A stretch of 64,000 nt of DNA from Mycobacterium branderi (GTDB lineage: Bacteria; Actinomycetota; Actinomycetes; Mycobacteriales; Mycobacteriaceae). Shown piece by piece: positions 37,163-45,619 of this stretch. A program made the translations under genes and the position numbers. Below the pieces are notes generated by a model. The model was not told the DNA's origin. It searched no databases and saw nothing but the letters and a program-made list of their open reading frames with translations. Each line of letters starts with the position of its first letter. Position 1 is the first letter of the stretch. Location of the stretch: NCBI RefSeq assembly GCF_010728725.1, contig NZ_AP022606.1, positions 124,001-188,000 on the forward strand, given 5' to 3'.

Positions 37163-38599
37163 ATTTGCGGGGTGCTGGGACGACCACGGGTGGGCCGATT
37201 CCAGTTGGGACGCAACGCGAATCAGGACGTCTTCGCGGCCATAGGCGGCGGCCAGCTGGACGCCGATCGGCAGGCCCTCGGCGTTGCGGTGCAGCGGAAG
37301 GCTGATCGCCGGCTGCCCGCTCATGTTGAACGGCGGCGTGAACGCGGCGAACCGGCCGGCGCGGCGCATCGGCGCCGTCGGATGCTCGGGATCGTTCTCG
37401 AACTCGGTCAGCGGAAGCGGCGGCTCGGCCACCGTCGGGGTCAACAGCAGGTCCCAGCCGTCGGCCCACCACTGCTGCAGCGCCCGCCGGAATGTCCACA
37501 CCGCGCCCTGCGCGGCGGCGTAGTCGACGGCGGTCAGTCGCTGCGCCTGCTCGGCGAGCGCCCAGTTCACCGGCTCGACGTCGTCCTTGGTCATCTCGCG
37601 GCCCAGTGTTTCGCCGAACCCGCGCACCGCCATCGCCATTCCCGTCGCCCACAGCGCCATGAACTTCTGGGGCAACGTGGTGTCGGCGAGGCATTGTGGC
37701 CACGCAGGCTCGACGATGTGCCCGAGGCCCTCGAGCATCGACGCCGCGGCACGCACGGCCGCGATGCAATCCTCGTGCAGGAAGTCGCCGCGCGGATGGA
37801 CGTCGAGCAGGCCGATGCGTAGCCGTCCGGGGTCTTTACCGATTTCCTCGGTGTACGGCCGCTCCGGCGGCGGCGCAATGACGCTGTCGCCGATGCCCGG
37901 TCCGCGCACCGCATCGAGCAGGCCCGCGGTGTCGCGCACTGTGCGACTGACGCACAGCTCGACGCCTAGCCCCGCCTCGGCACGCACCGGGCCGACCGTG
38001 ATGCGGCCCTGGCTCGGCTTGAGTCCGACGACCCCGCAGCACGACGCCGGGATGCGGATGCTGCCGCCGCCGTCGGAGGCGTTGGCGAACGGGACCATGC
38101 CGGCGGCTACCGCGGCGGCGGCACCACCGCTGGACCCGCCCGGCGTGCGGTCCAGTGACCACGGGTTGCGGGTCGGGCCCCAGGCCAGCGGCTGCGTGGT
38201 CGGCAAGCTGCCCAGCTCCGGGGTATTGGTCCGCCCGGCGATGACGAGGCCGGCCGCTTTGAAGCGGGCGACCAGCGTTGTGTCGGCGGTGTCGACTATG
38301 CGGGCTTCTTTGAGCGCGATGTTGCCGTTGGACAGCGTCTGGCCGGCGAAGCTGGTGTAGAGGTCCTTGAGCAAGAACGGGACGCCGCGAAAGGGGCCGT
38401 TGGGCAGGTTCGGATCGGCGGCCACGCGGCGGGCGTGGTCGAACCATTCGATGACGACGGCGTTGAGCGACGGGTTCGTCCGCTCGATCCGCTCGATCGC
38501 CGCCTCGAGCAGCTCGCCGGCTGTGACGTCGCCGTTGGCCACCAGCCTCGCCTGCTCCGTGGCATCCATCCAGCGCGTCTCGTCGGCAAGGCTGTTCAT
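37157..38599 (-). CDS. Amidase-signature family hydrolase
   Basis: A 480-aa amidase-signature enzyme that hydrolyses amide bonds with a Ser-cisSer-Lys triad. Lys78 in FLLKDLY, cis-Ser in GGSSGG (154-159) and nucleophile Ser180 in DGGGSIRIPAS are all present. Specificity cannot be read from sequence; unlike GatA it lies alone without gatB/C neighbours. ATG 38599 is followed downstream by a full-length domain. A 69-bp gap separates it from the upstream TetR gene, so the two may be co-transcribed. Confidence 0.92.
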   Translation of the reverse strand: MNSLADETRWMDATEQARLVANGDVTAGELLEAAIERIERTNPSLNAVVIEWFDHARRVAADPNLPNGPFRGVPFLLKDLYTSFAGQTLSNGNIALKEARIVDTADTTLVARFKAAGLVIAGRTNTPELGSLPTTQPLAWGPTRNPWSLDRTPGGSSGGAAAAVAAGMVPFANASDGGGSIRIPASCCGVVGLKPSQGRITVGPVRAEAGLGVELCVSRTVRDTAGLLDAVRGPGIGDSVIAPPPERPYTEEIGKDPGRLRIGLLDVHPRGDFLHEDCIAAVRAAASMLEGLGHIVEPAWPQCLADTTLPQKFMALWATGMAMAVRGFGETLGREMTKDDVEPVNWALAEQAQRLTAVDYAAAQGAVWTFRRALQQWWADGWDLLLTPTVAEPPLPLTEFENDPEHPTAPMRRAGRFAAFTPPFNMSGQPAISLPLHRNAEGLPIGVQLAAAYGREDVLIRVASQLESAHPWSSQHPANL

Positions 38600-38668
38600 G
38601 GCTCACGGTTGTACCACGACGGGGGGCGCGCCAATGGCGCATGCGGCTCAGCGCCGAACAGCACGAAC

Positions 38669-39280
38669 CTATTTTTGTGAGCGAGCGAATGCCGGAGCGA
38701 CAAAGCGGCGCAAGATGGTCCGGTATCGCGCGAGGTCGACGTCCCCATCCCTGAGCCCTCGCATCATCATCAGCCCGACACTGGTCAACCACAGGTAGAC
38801 GTCCGACCGAGGTACATCACGCGGCAGTTCGTTGTTGACGTAGGCGACGTCAAGGAAAGGGTCGAAAAACTCGGCCGAAACCAGCTCCGAATTCCGCGAC
38901 TCGATGACTCGTTGGCCGAGGCCCGAACTCTCCGGGTCGACGATGTATCGCATCACGGGGTCGAGGACTGCCTCGCTCGCGGCATAAAGGAGTCCCTCAA
39001 CGATCTGGTCCTGAAGGCTGGTCTGCCGGGACATGACTTTGTGTGCGCGGTCGCGCAGCATCCGTCCATGCCGAGTGATCAGCTCGATGAGTAGGTCGTC
39101 ACGATCGCTGAAATAGCGGTAGATGCCCGGCCTCGACATGCCCACCTCGGAAGCAATGTCTTCCATGGTGGTCTTCCGGATGCCGTGGCGCTCGATGCAA
39201 CGTTCGGCGCCGGCCAAGATCCGTTCGCGCGGATCGTTGTCCGCAGGGTCGGTCGACTGGTTACGCGCTCCTCGTGGCAT
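38669..39280 (-). CDS. TetR-family transcriptional regulator
   Basis: A 203-aa TetR regulator. HTH: RHGIRKTTMEDIASEVGMSR, then PGIYRYFSDRDDLLIELI. The C-terminal domain (LWLTSVGLMMMRGLRDGDVD) is of the type seen in several actinobacterial lipid-metabolism regulators, but the ligand is unknown. It is divergent from a run of small genes across a 193-bp region with several dyads, and it is upstream of the amidase gene on the same strand. Start ATG 39280. Confidence 0.88.
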   Translation of the reverse strand: MPRGARNQSTDPADNDPRERILAGAERCIERHGIRKTTMEDIASEVGMSRPGIYRYFSDRDDLLIELITRHGRMLRDRAHKVMSRQTSLQDQIVEGLLYAASEAVLDPVMRYIVDPESSGLGQRVIESRNSELVSAEFFDPFLDVAYVNNELPRDVPRSDVYLWLTSVGLMMMRGLRDGDVDLARYRTILRRFVAPAFARSQK

Positions 39281-39473
39281 GAGCTCATCGTACTAGACAC
39301 CTGTGTCATCGTCTGACATCCCACGTATAGATGTCGCAGATCGTCGGCAGATATATATGGCTATGACCTTGACTTCTATTTACTGCGGCGGATAAGCTGA
39401 CAAATAACGTAAAACGTCAGCCCGTCACACAGATGTCTTGGCTCACCCAGTCACCAGCGAGGGAGGCGCCATC
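39281..39473. promoter_or_regulatory. Divergent promoter region with dyads (TetR / small-gene cluster)
   Basis: This 193-bp A/T-richer gap holds three dyads: GACAC-CT-GTGTC at 39296-39307; TCTGACATC then, after 9 bp, GATGTC (about 39312-39335); and CTGAC-N14-GTCAG at 39397-39420, which frames a direct ACGTAAAACGT. The first is closest to the TetR start and is the best candidate for its operator. No gene was seen inside. Confidence 0.45.
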
Positions 39474-39626
39474 ATGACGATCAGTCGTTGCCGAGGGTCC
39501 TCGACAGACGGCGTCACTCCGGCGGGCGCTCCAGCAATTGCCGCACGGCGCCACGCCCTGCGAGCCGCGGCGGACGAGCGCGGCGTTCGGCTCCACGAGA
39601 TGGACGTACCGGCAAGAACGGCCTAG
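39474..39626 (+). CDS. Small protein of unknown function
   Basis: A 50-aa reading from ATG 39474 with a good GGGAGG site 8 nt upstream. The product starts MTISRCRGSSTDG and is rich in Ala and Arg (ARRHALRAAADERGVRLHEM). No signal peptide or membrane segment and no recognised domain. First of five small genes before a LipF-like esterase. Its leader and first codons resemble those of the small gene at 43026 (AGGCGCCATCATGACGATCA against AGGCACGATCATGACCGTCA). Confidence 0.5.
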   Translation: MTISRCRGSSTDGVTPAGAPAIAARRHALRAAADERGVRLHEMDVPARTA

Positions 39627-39636
39627 GGCGGTAGCG

Positions 39637-39825
39637 ATGTGGACCCTTATCACCAGCGACGGGCGGCGGCTAGCGAACATCCCATCGGAGGAAGACGCCC
39701 GCCGTACCGTCCATGCACTGGGAAGTACACAATGGCGCGGTCCTTTTTCTTGGGACGTGGTTGACAACGAAGGAAGTCGCTTCTCTGTCGAGATTCGACG
39801 TCGAAGCGGACGGGCCCGGCCATGA
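39637..39825 (+). CDS. Small protein of unknown function
   Basis: A 62-aa reading from ATG 39637 (MWTLITSDGRRLANIPSEED). The central part ALGSTQWRGPFSWDVVDNEG suggests a small beta-rich fold with Trp residues; the C terminus is arginine-rich. The ATG lies 10 bp after the preceding stop, and its own stop overlaps the next ATG (ATGA). That coupling supports it as a real gene. No family recognised. Confidence 0.55.
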   Translation: MWTLITSDGRRLANIPSEEDARRTVHALGSTQWRGPFSWDVVDNEGSRFSVEIRRRSGRARP

Positions 39826-40022
39826 TTGTCGGACGCAATCCGCGGACCCCAGTGATCGGCGATACGGTGCTGTCGCGGTCCCATCGTCGACGCGGTGTCG
39901 GCATCATCGTTGACACAGACGCGATTAGGTACAAGGTCTACTGGCGCGACGGGCGGGACACCCTCCGTTGGCACGCGCGCCACGAATTAACCATCCCGCG
40001 ACTCGATTACGGACGGCGATGA
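39822..40022 (+). CDS. Small SH3/KOW-like beta protein, unassigned
   Basis: A 66-aa basic protein in an ATGA overlap with the previous gene. The pattern IGDTVLSRSHRRRGVGIIVD, then RYKVYWRDGRDTLRWHARHE is that of a small five-strand barrel (KOW, DUF1918 or chromo-like), with alternating hydrophobic residues and a conserved GD start. Such barrels often bind nucleic acid or partner proteins. Pattern-based inference only; no confident family match. It resembles the next gene in layout. Confidence 0.55.
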   Translation: MIVGRNPRTPVIGDTVLSRSHRRRGVGIIVDTDAIRYKVYWRDGRDTLRWHARHELTIPRLDYGRR

Positions 40023-40092
40023 CTCTCACGCGTCCCATCTCAGCCTTCGGCGCCCTGAATCGGACGCACGAAAAGCCTTGGAGGGCAGTCCG

Positions 40093-40275
40093 ATGCGATT
40101 CTGTATAGGCGACAAAGTTCGCGACGGTCTGCATGTCGGGACGGTGACCGACGTAGGCACCATGCTCATTCAAGTCAGGACGACTGCGGGTACGGCGCGG
40201 ATGGTCTGTCCGTGGGAGCTCGTGAGGTTGCGCGGCCCATACGAGGGGCTCGGCTCCGACTTGCCGCCCGAGTGA
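40093..40275 (+). CDS. Small SH3/KOW-like beta protein, unassigned
   Basis: A 60-aa protein starting MRFCIGDKVRDGLHVGTVTD, then MLIQVRTTAGTARMVCPWEL. The GDKV...GTVTDV...V layout is the same as in the preceding protein, so both may be divergent copies of one small barrel. A GGAGG at 40080-40084 fits ATG 40093. An in-frame TTG at 40078 precedes the ribosome binding site and is not favoured. Function unknown. Confidence 0.55.
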   Translation: MRFCIGDKVRDGLHVGTVTDVGTMLIQVRTTAGTARMVCPWELVRLRGPYEGLGSDLPPE

Positions 40276-40298
40276 AACACCGAGGAGTTGTGATCGCA

Positions 40299-40613
40299 GT
40301 GCGGAACATACAAGAAGCCAACCCAGCTGCAATCCCTACAATCACAGGAGCACCGGCCGTAGTCACCACCGTCGACGACGACGGCGGTTGGCGGATGAGC
40401 GTTTTCGGGGCTGACCGAGTAGAGATCTGCGGCGCGTTCAAACCTGTCGACCGTTCCTACTGGCTGATGTACGTCACTAAGCGGATCGTCGACGCCGTCG
40501 AACGGTCGCAAGCCACCTTGATCCCGCGTCGGATCCAGTTGCCTACCCAACAAGACGTCCGGCAGTGGCTCGAACTCATTGCCGGCCTGTATATGCAGGC
40601 GGCAGACCGGTGA
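40299..40613 (+). CDS. Hypothetical protein of the small-gene cluster
   Basis: About 104 aa from GTG 40299 (MRNIQEANPAAIPTITGAPA); GTG 40290 is also possible, and the GAGGAG at 40282 does not settle it. The C-terminal half RIQLPTQQDVRQWLELIAGL is helical and amphipathic. The middle (WRMSVFGADRVEICGAFKPV) looks beta. No motif recognised. Its TGA overlaps a GTG (40610) from which the frame runs straight into the esterase. Confidence 0.5.
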   Translation: MRNIQEANPAAIPTITGAPAVVTTVDDDGGWRMSVFGADRVEICGAFKPVDRSYWLMYVTKRIVDAVERSQATLIPRRIQLPTQQDVRQWLELIAGLYMQAADR

Positions 40614-40753
40614 ACCAGCTAGACGTAAGGCGCGAGGCACTAGCGGCGAACGGGCATCACGTCTGCGGGACGCATTGCCCCACGGATATCGGATATTTTC
40701 GCCCGTCTCGTCGCGGCTACGTCGAGTTTGGCTCGCGCCAGGAAGAAGTTTGC

Positions 40754-41788
40754 GTGACCACGCGGGACGACGGACCCAGCATCGCTGGTCGGCTGGTGTC
40801 ACTGATGTCGCGGCTGACCGTTAGGCCTGCTCTGGCACTGGGCAGCCATATACCCCATGTTCCCTGGCCCTTCGGTATCGTCGAATCTGCTTGCAGCGCC
40901 TTGGTTCCCGCCCCGAGCGCCGTCCGGACGACGGTGGCATTGCCTACTGCAACCGCGCAGCTACTCCGAGCGCCCGGCGTATTACCGGCGGATGACAGCC
41001 GACGAGTGGTGCTGTACTTGCATGGCGGCGCTTTCCTGGCCTGCGGAATGAACTCGCACAGCCGGATCGTTACCTCAATCTCCCGATATGCCGACTCGCC
41101 TGTGCTGGTGGTCAATTACCGGCTGATCCCAAAGCACTCCGTCGGGATGGCCCTCGACGATTGTCATGATGCCTACCGCTGGTTGCGACAAGAGGGCTAC
41201 GAGCCGGAGCAAATCGTGCTAGCTGGCGATTCTGCGGGAGGCTACCTTGCCCTGGCACTAGCGCAGCGGCTACAGGCCGTCGGCGAACAGCCGGCGGCGC
41301 TGGTCCTGATCTCGCCGCTGCTGCAGCTGGCTAAGGAACCTAAGCAGGCACATCCCAACATCAAAACTGATGCGATGTTCCCGCCCAAGGCCTTTGACGC
41401 ACTTGTCGCACTAGTCGCCAGTGCCAACGCCAAGCGCATCATCGACGGCAAGTCCGAAGAGCTCTACGAGCCACTCGACCACATAGAACCTGGCCTGCCG
41501 CAGACATTGATCCATGTTTCTGGATCGGAAGCACTTCTGCATGACGCTCAGTTGGCCGCCGCCAGGCTGAAAGCGGTGGGCGTACCTACCAAGGTGCACA
41601 TCTGGCCGGGTCAGGTTCACGACTTCCAGCTCGTGGAGCCGCTGGTACCGGAGGCCACCCGCTCACTGCAGCTGATTGGTGAGTACATCCGTGCGGCCAC
41701 ATCACGAAACATGGTTCTCCAGGCCGAAGTTCAGGGAACCGACAGACGCCCACCCATGTTGTCCGTCTTCGCTCAGCGGCGTTATTGA
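40754..41788 (+). CDS. lipF: HSL-family carboxylesterase, LipF-like
   Basis: A 344-aa hormone-sensitive-lipase-family esterase. Oxyanion motif LYLHGGAFLACG (HGG about 90-92), nucleophile GDSAGG with Ser about 160, and the C-terminal His in WPGQVHDFQ. Long blocks such as NYRLIPKHSVGMALDDCHDA and GYEPEQIVLAGDSAGG match my memory of M. tuberculosis LipF, an acid-inducible esterase. Start GTG 40754 follows GGAAGAAG. The frame is open upstream to GTG 40610, overlapping the previous stop, so a 48-residue longer form cannot be excluded. LipF symbol by similarity. Confidence 0.85.
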   Translation: MTTRDDGPSIAGRLVSLMSRLTVRPALALGSHIPHVPWPFGIVESACSALVPAPSAVRTTVALPTATAQLLRAPGVLPADDSRRVVLYLHGGAFLACGMNSHSRIVTSISRYADSPVLVVNYRLIPKHSVGMALDDCHDAYRWLRQEGYEPEQIVLAGDSAGGYLALALAQRLQAVGEQPAALVLISPLLQLAKEPKQAHPNIKTDAMFPPKAFDALVALVASANAKRIIDGKSEELYEPLDHIEPGLPQTLIHVSGSEALLHDAQLAAARLKAVGVPTKVHIWPGQVHDFQLVEPLVPEATRSLQLIGEYIRAATSRNMVLQAEVQGTDRRPPMLSVFAQRRY

Positions 41789-41832
41789 CGCCGGGTTCTG
41801 TTGTTGCGTTGGCGGAAAGGAGGTCCAGCGAG

Positions 41833-42942
41833 ATGGCTCGTCACCGTCGAGTGCCTCCCACCGAGGAATCGTTGCGCCGCCCAGTAATTCGCGCGACGCG
41901 AATCCAATCGTTGAACGTTACTACGATCGCGCTTCTGATATTTGCTGGGGCCGTCGGCGCAGCGGTTCCACGATTCCTCACAGCCACAACGGCTTTGCAC
42001 GGTACAACCGTTACCCCGATGGCGGCCGTTACAGGTGCCGGGAGTGGCCAGTCCGACCCAGCGGTGGTTGCGGTCAAGCGTTCGGCGATAGGTTTGCATG
42101 TCGCCACGACCACAGTCCCTGCACCACCCCCACCACCTATCGTAACGAATCCTACTGGCGCACTGGGTATTCCGACGACAGCGTTAGCCGCCTACCGCAA
42201 TGCCGAGCACACGATGGCGGCGTCGGAGCCTAGCTGCGGCATCAGCTGGAGCCTGCTGGCCGGGATCGGGCGCATCGAGTCGGGACACGCCAACGGCGGT
42301 GCCACCGACGCCCACGGGACCGCGATCCGGCCCATCTACGGCCCAGCGTTGGATGGCACACTGCCCGGCAACGAGGTCATCGTCCAAACCAGCGCCGGCG
42401 GACAAACCAGTTATGCCCGTGCGATGGGGCCTATGCAGTTCCTGCCGGGCACCTGGGCGCGTTATGCATCCGATGGCGACGGCGATGGGGTGGCCGACCC
42501 GCAGAACCTCTACGACTCCACGCTGGCGGCGGCCCGATATCTCTGCAGCGGCGGGCCAGACCTGCGCGACCAGTCCCAGGTGCTCTCCGCGATTCTGCGC
42601 TACAACAACTCCATGCCGTATGCCCGCAACGTGCTGGGCTGGGCTGAGGCGTACGCCACCGGCGCGGCTCCGGTCGAGCTGCCACCGCTGACCGAGCCCG
42701 CGCCGCCGCTCGCCGATATGCATCTGGAGAATCCGCAGGGCATCGGTCCTAACCTGCCGCTCAATATCCATGGCTTGCCGTCCACCGATCCGCTGGCACA
42801 GATGCCCCTGATCGACATCGGTCAGCCCGCGACGGAAAGCCGGCCGCCGCTGTGGCCGCGGCAGTCATTGCCTCGGGAAGCGCCGAGCTGCACAGTAATC
42901 TGCATCGAGTCGCGCGGCCAGGCGCCGAAGCAGCCGCCGTGA
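41833..42942 (+). CDS. Membrane-anchored lytic transglycosylase-like protein (MltB/SLT_2 type)
   Basis: A 369-aa protein with one N-terminal membrane segment (VTTIALLIFAGAVGAAVPRFL) and a Thr/Pro linker. A transglycosylase fold follows: SCGISWSLLAGIGRIESGHA with the likely catalytic Glu, GPMQFLPGTWARYASDGDGD, and DPQNLYDSTLAAARYLCSGG. It would cleave peptidoglycan outside the membrane. The GDGDGVADPQ loop is typical of the mycobacterial MltB-like group. The C-terminal 80 residues are Pro-rich and end with a Cys pair (SCTVIC). AAAGGAGG precedes the ATG. A longer in-frame start at 41785 lies before the ribosome binding site. Confidence 0.87.
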   Translation: MARHRRVPPTEESLRRPVIRATRIQSLNVTTIALLIFAGAVGAAVPRFLTATTALHGTTVTPMAAVTGAGSGQSDPAVVAVKRSAIGLHVATTTVPAPPPPPIVTNPTGALGIPTTALAAYRNAEHTMAASEPSCGISWSLLAGIGRIESGHANGGATDAHGTAIRPIYGPALDGTLPGNEVIVQTSAGGQTSYARAMGPMQFLPGTWARYASDGDGDGVADPQNLYDSTLAAARYLCSGGPDLRDQSQVLSAILRYNNSMPYARNVLGWAEAYATGAAPVELPPLTEPAPPLADMHLENPQGIGPNLPLNIHGLPSTDPLAQMPLIDIGQPATESRPPLWPRQSLPREAPSCTVICIESRGQAPKQPP

Positions 42943-43025
42943 CCGGAACTACCGACCCGCGCTCATCGGCTCACCGCATCGCAATCGGCTCCAACAAAAA
43001 ACCTGTAACAAACGGAGGCACGATC

Positions 43026-43307
43026 ATGACCGTCAGCGCTAGCGAACCCATTGTCGCGCTGAACGCTCTGCGCTCCTGCCGTAGTCTGCTCCTCGAAATC
43101 AGGCGGGACGCACTCACAGCAGCGACGGCGTTATCGGGCGCCCGCGCTAACCGCGCTTGCGAACTCGCCGACAAGTTGGCCGATGCTCAGGCCCACTGCG
43201 AGCGCCTGGCCTTCATCGTCGAAGGCGACCTTCGCGCCGACGCCGCCACTCCGCCCACCGCTGGGCGGCAATCACCGGGCCGACCAGCGTTTCGCGGAAA
43301 GTCTTAG
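43026..43307 (+). CDS. Small helical hypothetical protein
   Basis: A 93-aa protein from ATG 43026 after ACGGAGG. Two long helices are likely: IVALNALRSCRSLLLEIRRD and ANRACELADKLADAQAHCER. A Pro/Arg tail follows. No family recognised. It lies 83 bp after the transglycosylase gene, and its stop overlaps the stop of the convergent TetR gene. The start region resembles that of the small gene at 39474, hinting at a shared origin of the leader. Confidence 0.6.
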   Translation: MTVSASEPIVALNALRSCRSLLLEIRRDALTAATALSGARANRACELADKLADAQAHCERLAFIVEGDLRADAATPPTAGRQSPGRPAFRGKS

Positions 43308-43930
43308 GGGAGGTTGGTTCGCCAATACAGTCCGACGAGAAAATCCGCGAGTTCGTCTGGCGTGACGTCAAGGAGTCCTTCCGCCCACGAGATCAGCAGT
43401 TCCGACGCGGCGCCCGAAACAGCGAATGCTCTCATACGCGACTCAACCGGGCTGCTCTCGAAGGGGCCCGGGTCGGTTCCTGACCATCTGAAAAAGTTCG
43501 CCGCAGCGCGGGTGAGGATCTCATTTCGACGCGAGCCGACCCGCCCGCCCCTACCAAGTGCCTCAACGAAAATGATCCGAATCATCCGAGGGTCGGAAGC
43601 TAAGGTATCCACCGCTGTCCGGAGCGCGGTCGAAACCCTCGCAATACTGTCATCGGGAGCTTCGACGACGGCGGCGTTGACGGCACACTCGACTGCGTCC
43701 ATCGTGAGCTCGAGCACTGCGTCGAACAATGCTCCCAGATCGCTGAAGCTCTCGTAGAAATACCGCTCCGTCAGCCCGGCCTCAGCGATCACGTCTTTCG
43801 TCCGAACGGATTCGGAGCCGGGAGAACCGAACAAGTTCATACCGGCCTCGATCAGCTTTCGGCGTCGCTCAGCGACCCGCTCTTCAGCCGTCGCGCCGCC
43901 GTACACACGGCTCGTGCCCGAAGCCGGCAT
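43304..43930 (-). CDS. TetR-family transcriptional regulator (candidate for the CTGACAT-N6-ATGTCAG operators)
   Basis: A 208-aa TetR protein. HTH: TAEERVAERRRKLIEAGMNL, then ESVRTKDVIAEAGLTERYFYE. The YFYESF end of the recognition helix region is typical. C-terminal part contains MRAFAVSGAASELLISWAEG. It follows the first duplicated amidohydrolase on the same strand with a 160-bp gap that has its own dyads, one of which is a degenerate copy of the operator found before both amidohydrolases. It is thus the best local candidate for their regulator (inference). Confidence 0.88.
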   Translation of the reverse strand: MPASGTSRVYGGATAEERVAERRRKLIEAGMNLFGSPGSESVRTKDVIAEAGLTERYFYESFSDLGALFDAVLELTMDAVECAVNAAVVEAPDDSIARVSTALRTAVDTLASDPRMIRIIFVEALGRGGRVGSRRNEILTRAAANFFRWSGTDPGPFESSPVESRMRAFAVSGAASELLISWAEGLLDVTPDELADFLVGLYWRTNLP

Positions 43931-43956
43931 CTTCTCGCTCCTAATCGGTCACCTTT

Positions 43957-43976
43957 TTGACATAGCCTAGTGTCAC
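43957..43976. promoter_or_regulatory. Degenerate family-A operator upstream of TetR gene
   Basis: TTGACAT-N6-GTGTCAC keeps the TGACA/TGTCA core and the 6-bp spacing of the perfect sites at 45620 and 47896. It starts 27 bp before the TetR ATG, a place suited to autoregulation. Confidence 0.5.
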
Positions 43977-43979
43977 CTC

Positions 43980-44003
43980 AGGTGTCCGATCGTAGCGACA
44001 CCT
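43980..44003. promoter_or_regulatory. Second dyad upstream of TetR gene
   Basis: AGGTGTC-N10-GACACCT is a perfect 7-bp inverted repeat with a 10-bp spacer, right behind the degenerate family-A site. It may be a second binding site or part of the promoter. The rest of the 160-bp gap up to the amidohydrolase stop shows no gene. Confidence 0.45.
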
Positions 44004-44090
44004 CCAACAGCCTCCGTCGCGTAGAGCCACTCAGCATTCGGTTGGTGGCCATCCGACCCTGGACCAATCCACGCAAGCCCCAGGGGCTTG

Positions 44091-45590
44091 TCAGCCGCTG
44101 TTCCCGGTGGTGGCGGCTAGTGCTTTGAGCGCCCCGGCCCGGTCCTCCTCGAACGCCTGGTTCATTTGATCGACATTGAAGTTGACGGGTTTGTTGATTC
44201 CGGCGCGGAACTCGAAGTGCCTGATCAACTTTGGATCCACCGGCTGACCGTTGAACAGCTCGCCGGGTAGTGGGCTGACACGTTTGGCCGTCTTCTCCAA
44301 TAGCGCCCGGTCCAACCCGTAGAAGTCAATGGCGTTCTCCCCCAAGATCGCTCGCGCCTCAACCTCGGGGACCGAACCCAACGTCGTACGAATCCAGTCG
44401 TGCGTGTTCGGCCACGTCCCCTCGAAATGCGGGAAATCACTACCGAACATCATCTTGTTCAGACCGACCTCATGGCGCACCGCCACGTCGCCATACCGCA
44501 TCAGTGACGTCCCCACCGCGCAATGACGGGCCCAATACTCACTCGGCGTCAACTTCATCGAACCCGGCTCAGCCGCATGCGCCCGATCCAGATACTCCAA
44601 CGTCGCCGGAACCCAATCAGCATGGATCTCCTGGAATGCGACCTTGAGCTTCGGGAATCGGTCGAACACCCCACCCCACATCAACTGCCACAACGGCCGA
44701 CGTTCACCGAACGTCTCGAACAACTCGCTCAAAAACGAGTTCGTGCCGCCAGTCTCAGACTCGGCGTCCGGATCGAACTTGGGTAGCAGGCTGGGGTCGA
44801 TCGCCGCCAACCCTTCCTTGTCCGCGGTGTCTGCTGCCCCGCCTTCGGTACGGCTGAACACGCTCCGCACCATTTCGACAACGCTACCCTGCGGGTTGCC
44901 GAAGCCGGCGTGGATGTGCACGACCATGCCGACGTCCTGGCACGCCGCCCACATCGGGTCCCACCAGGGGTCGTACAACGCCGGCAAATCGTCTGGCGTC
45001 CCCGGCATCATCGGCGGGAAAATCGCGTGGAATCCCGACTCCCGCGCTCGCACGATGTCAGCCACCCCGGCATCCCAGTCCGGCCACGGATAGATCAGCG
45101 GCACTCCCAACAAGCGCCCCGGAGCTTCCGAGCAGAACTCCGTCAAGAACCGGTTATGTGCACGGGCCCCCGCCACCCGCAACTCATGCGAACACCGCGA
45201 GTTCTGCACATCGCTGAATGGCACGAAACCTAGCGGCCCGAACGGATGCAAGAATTCGGCCACGATGCCCTCGGCCTCCACCTGCCGAAGTCGCCACACC
45301 GGATCGAAATAACCGATCTCGCCCGCTGCCGACACCACGCCACGCTTGTCGTAAATCTCGAGAGCGTCCGCTGGGGCTGGATACCCGGTCAGTTCGACGA
45401 CTTTGTTGATAATCGCCACGTCAGCGAGGTAGTCACTCCATGAGTCGTGGTACTGCGGATCGAGATAGTCCTTGTACATCTTCGGCGGCAAAGACACATG
45501 CGAGTCCGCCGACACCATCGTCACCGGCCTCAACTCCGGGCGTGAGAGCGTGTCGGCGTCGGCATTCCGTACATCAAAACTGACCCGCAT
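44091..45590 (-). CDS. Amidohydro_2 family metal-dependent hydrolase, copy A
   Basis: A 499-aa protein of the amidohydrolase-related (ACMSD/decarboxylase-like) TIM-barrel family. Likely metal ligands are in VSADSHVSLP near residue 30, VVHIHAGFG in the middle, QEIHADW, and the Asp in MFGSDFPHFEGTW. Relatives hydrolyse or decarboxylate ring compounds; no substrate can be given. Most of the sequence, including the C-terminal block PKLIRHFEFRAGINKPVNFN, is shared with the copy at 46390-47868. A perfect CTGACAT-N6-ATGTCAG palindrome lies 30 bp before the start. Confidence 0.9.
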   Translation of the reverse strand: MRVSFDVRNADADTLSRPELRPVTMVSADSHVSLPPKMYKDYLDPQYHDSWSDYLADVAIINKVVELTGYPAPADALEIYDKRGVVSAAGEIGYFDPVWRLRQVEAEGIVAEFLHPFGPLGFVPFSDVQNSRCSHELRVAGARAHNRFLTEFCSEAPGRLLGVPLIYPWPDWDAGVADIVRARESGFHAIFPPMMPGTPDDLPALYDPWWDPMWAACQDVGMVVHIHAGFGNPQGSVVEMVRSVFSRTEGGAADTADKEGLAAIDPSLLPKFDPDAESETGGTNSFLSELFETFGERRPLWQLMWGGVFDRFPKLKVAFQEIHADWVPATLEYLDRAHAAEPGSMKLTPSEYWARHCAVGTSLMRYGDVAVRHEVGLNKMMFGSDFPHFEGTWPNTHDWIRTTLGSVPEVEARAILGENAIDFYGLDRALLEKTAKRVSPLPGELFNGQPVDPKLIRHFEFRAGINKPVNFNVDQMNQAFEEDRAGALKALAATTGNSG

Positions 45591-45619
45591 GATGAGCCGC
45601 CTTCCCTAATGCGATATAT

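Noticed and set aside
39313..39335. CTGACAT followed by GATGTC as a family-A operator
   Set aside because: The arm spacing is about 11 bp and not 6, and the right arm is incomplete; kept only as a dyad.
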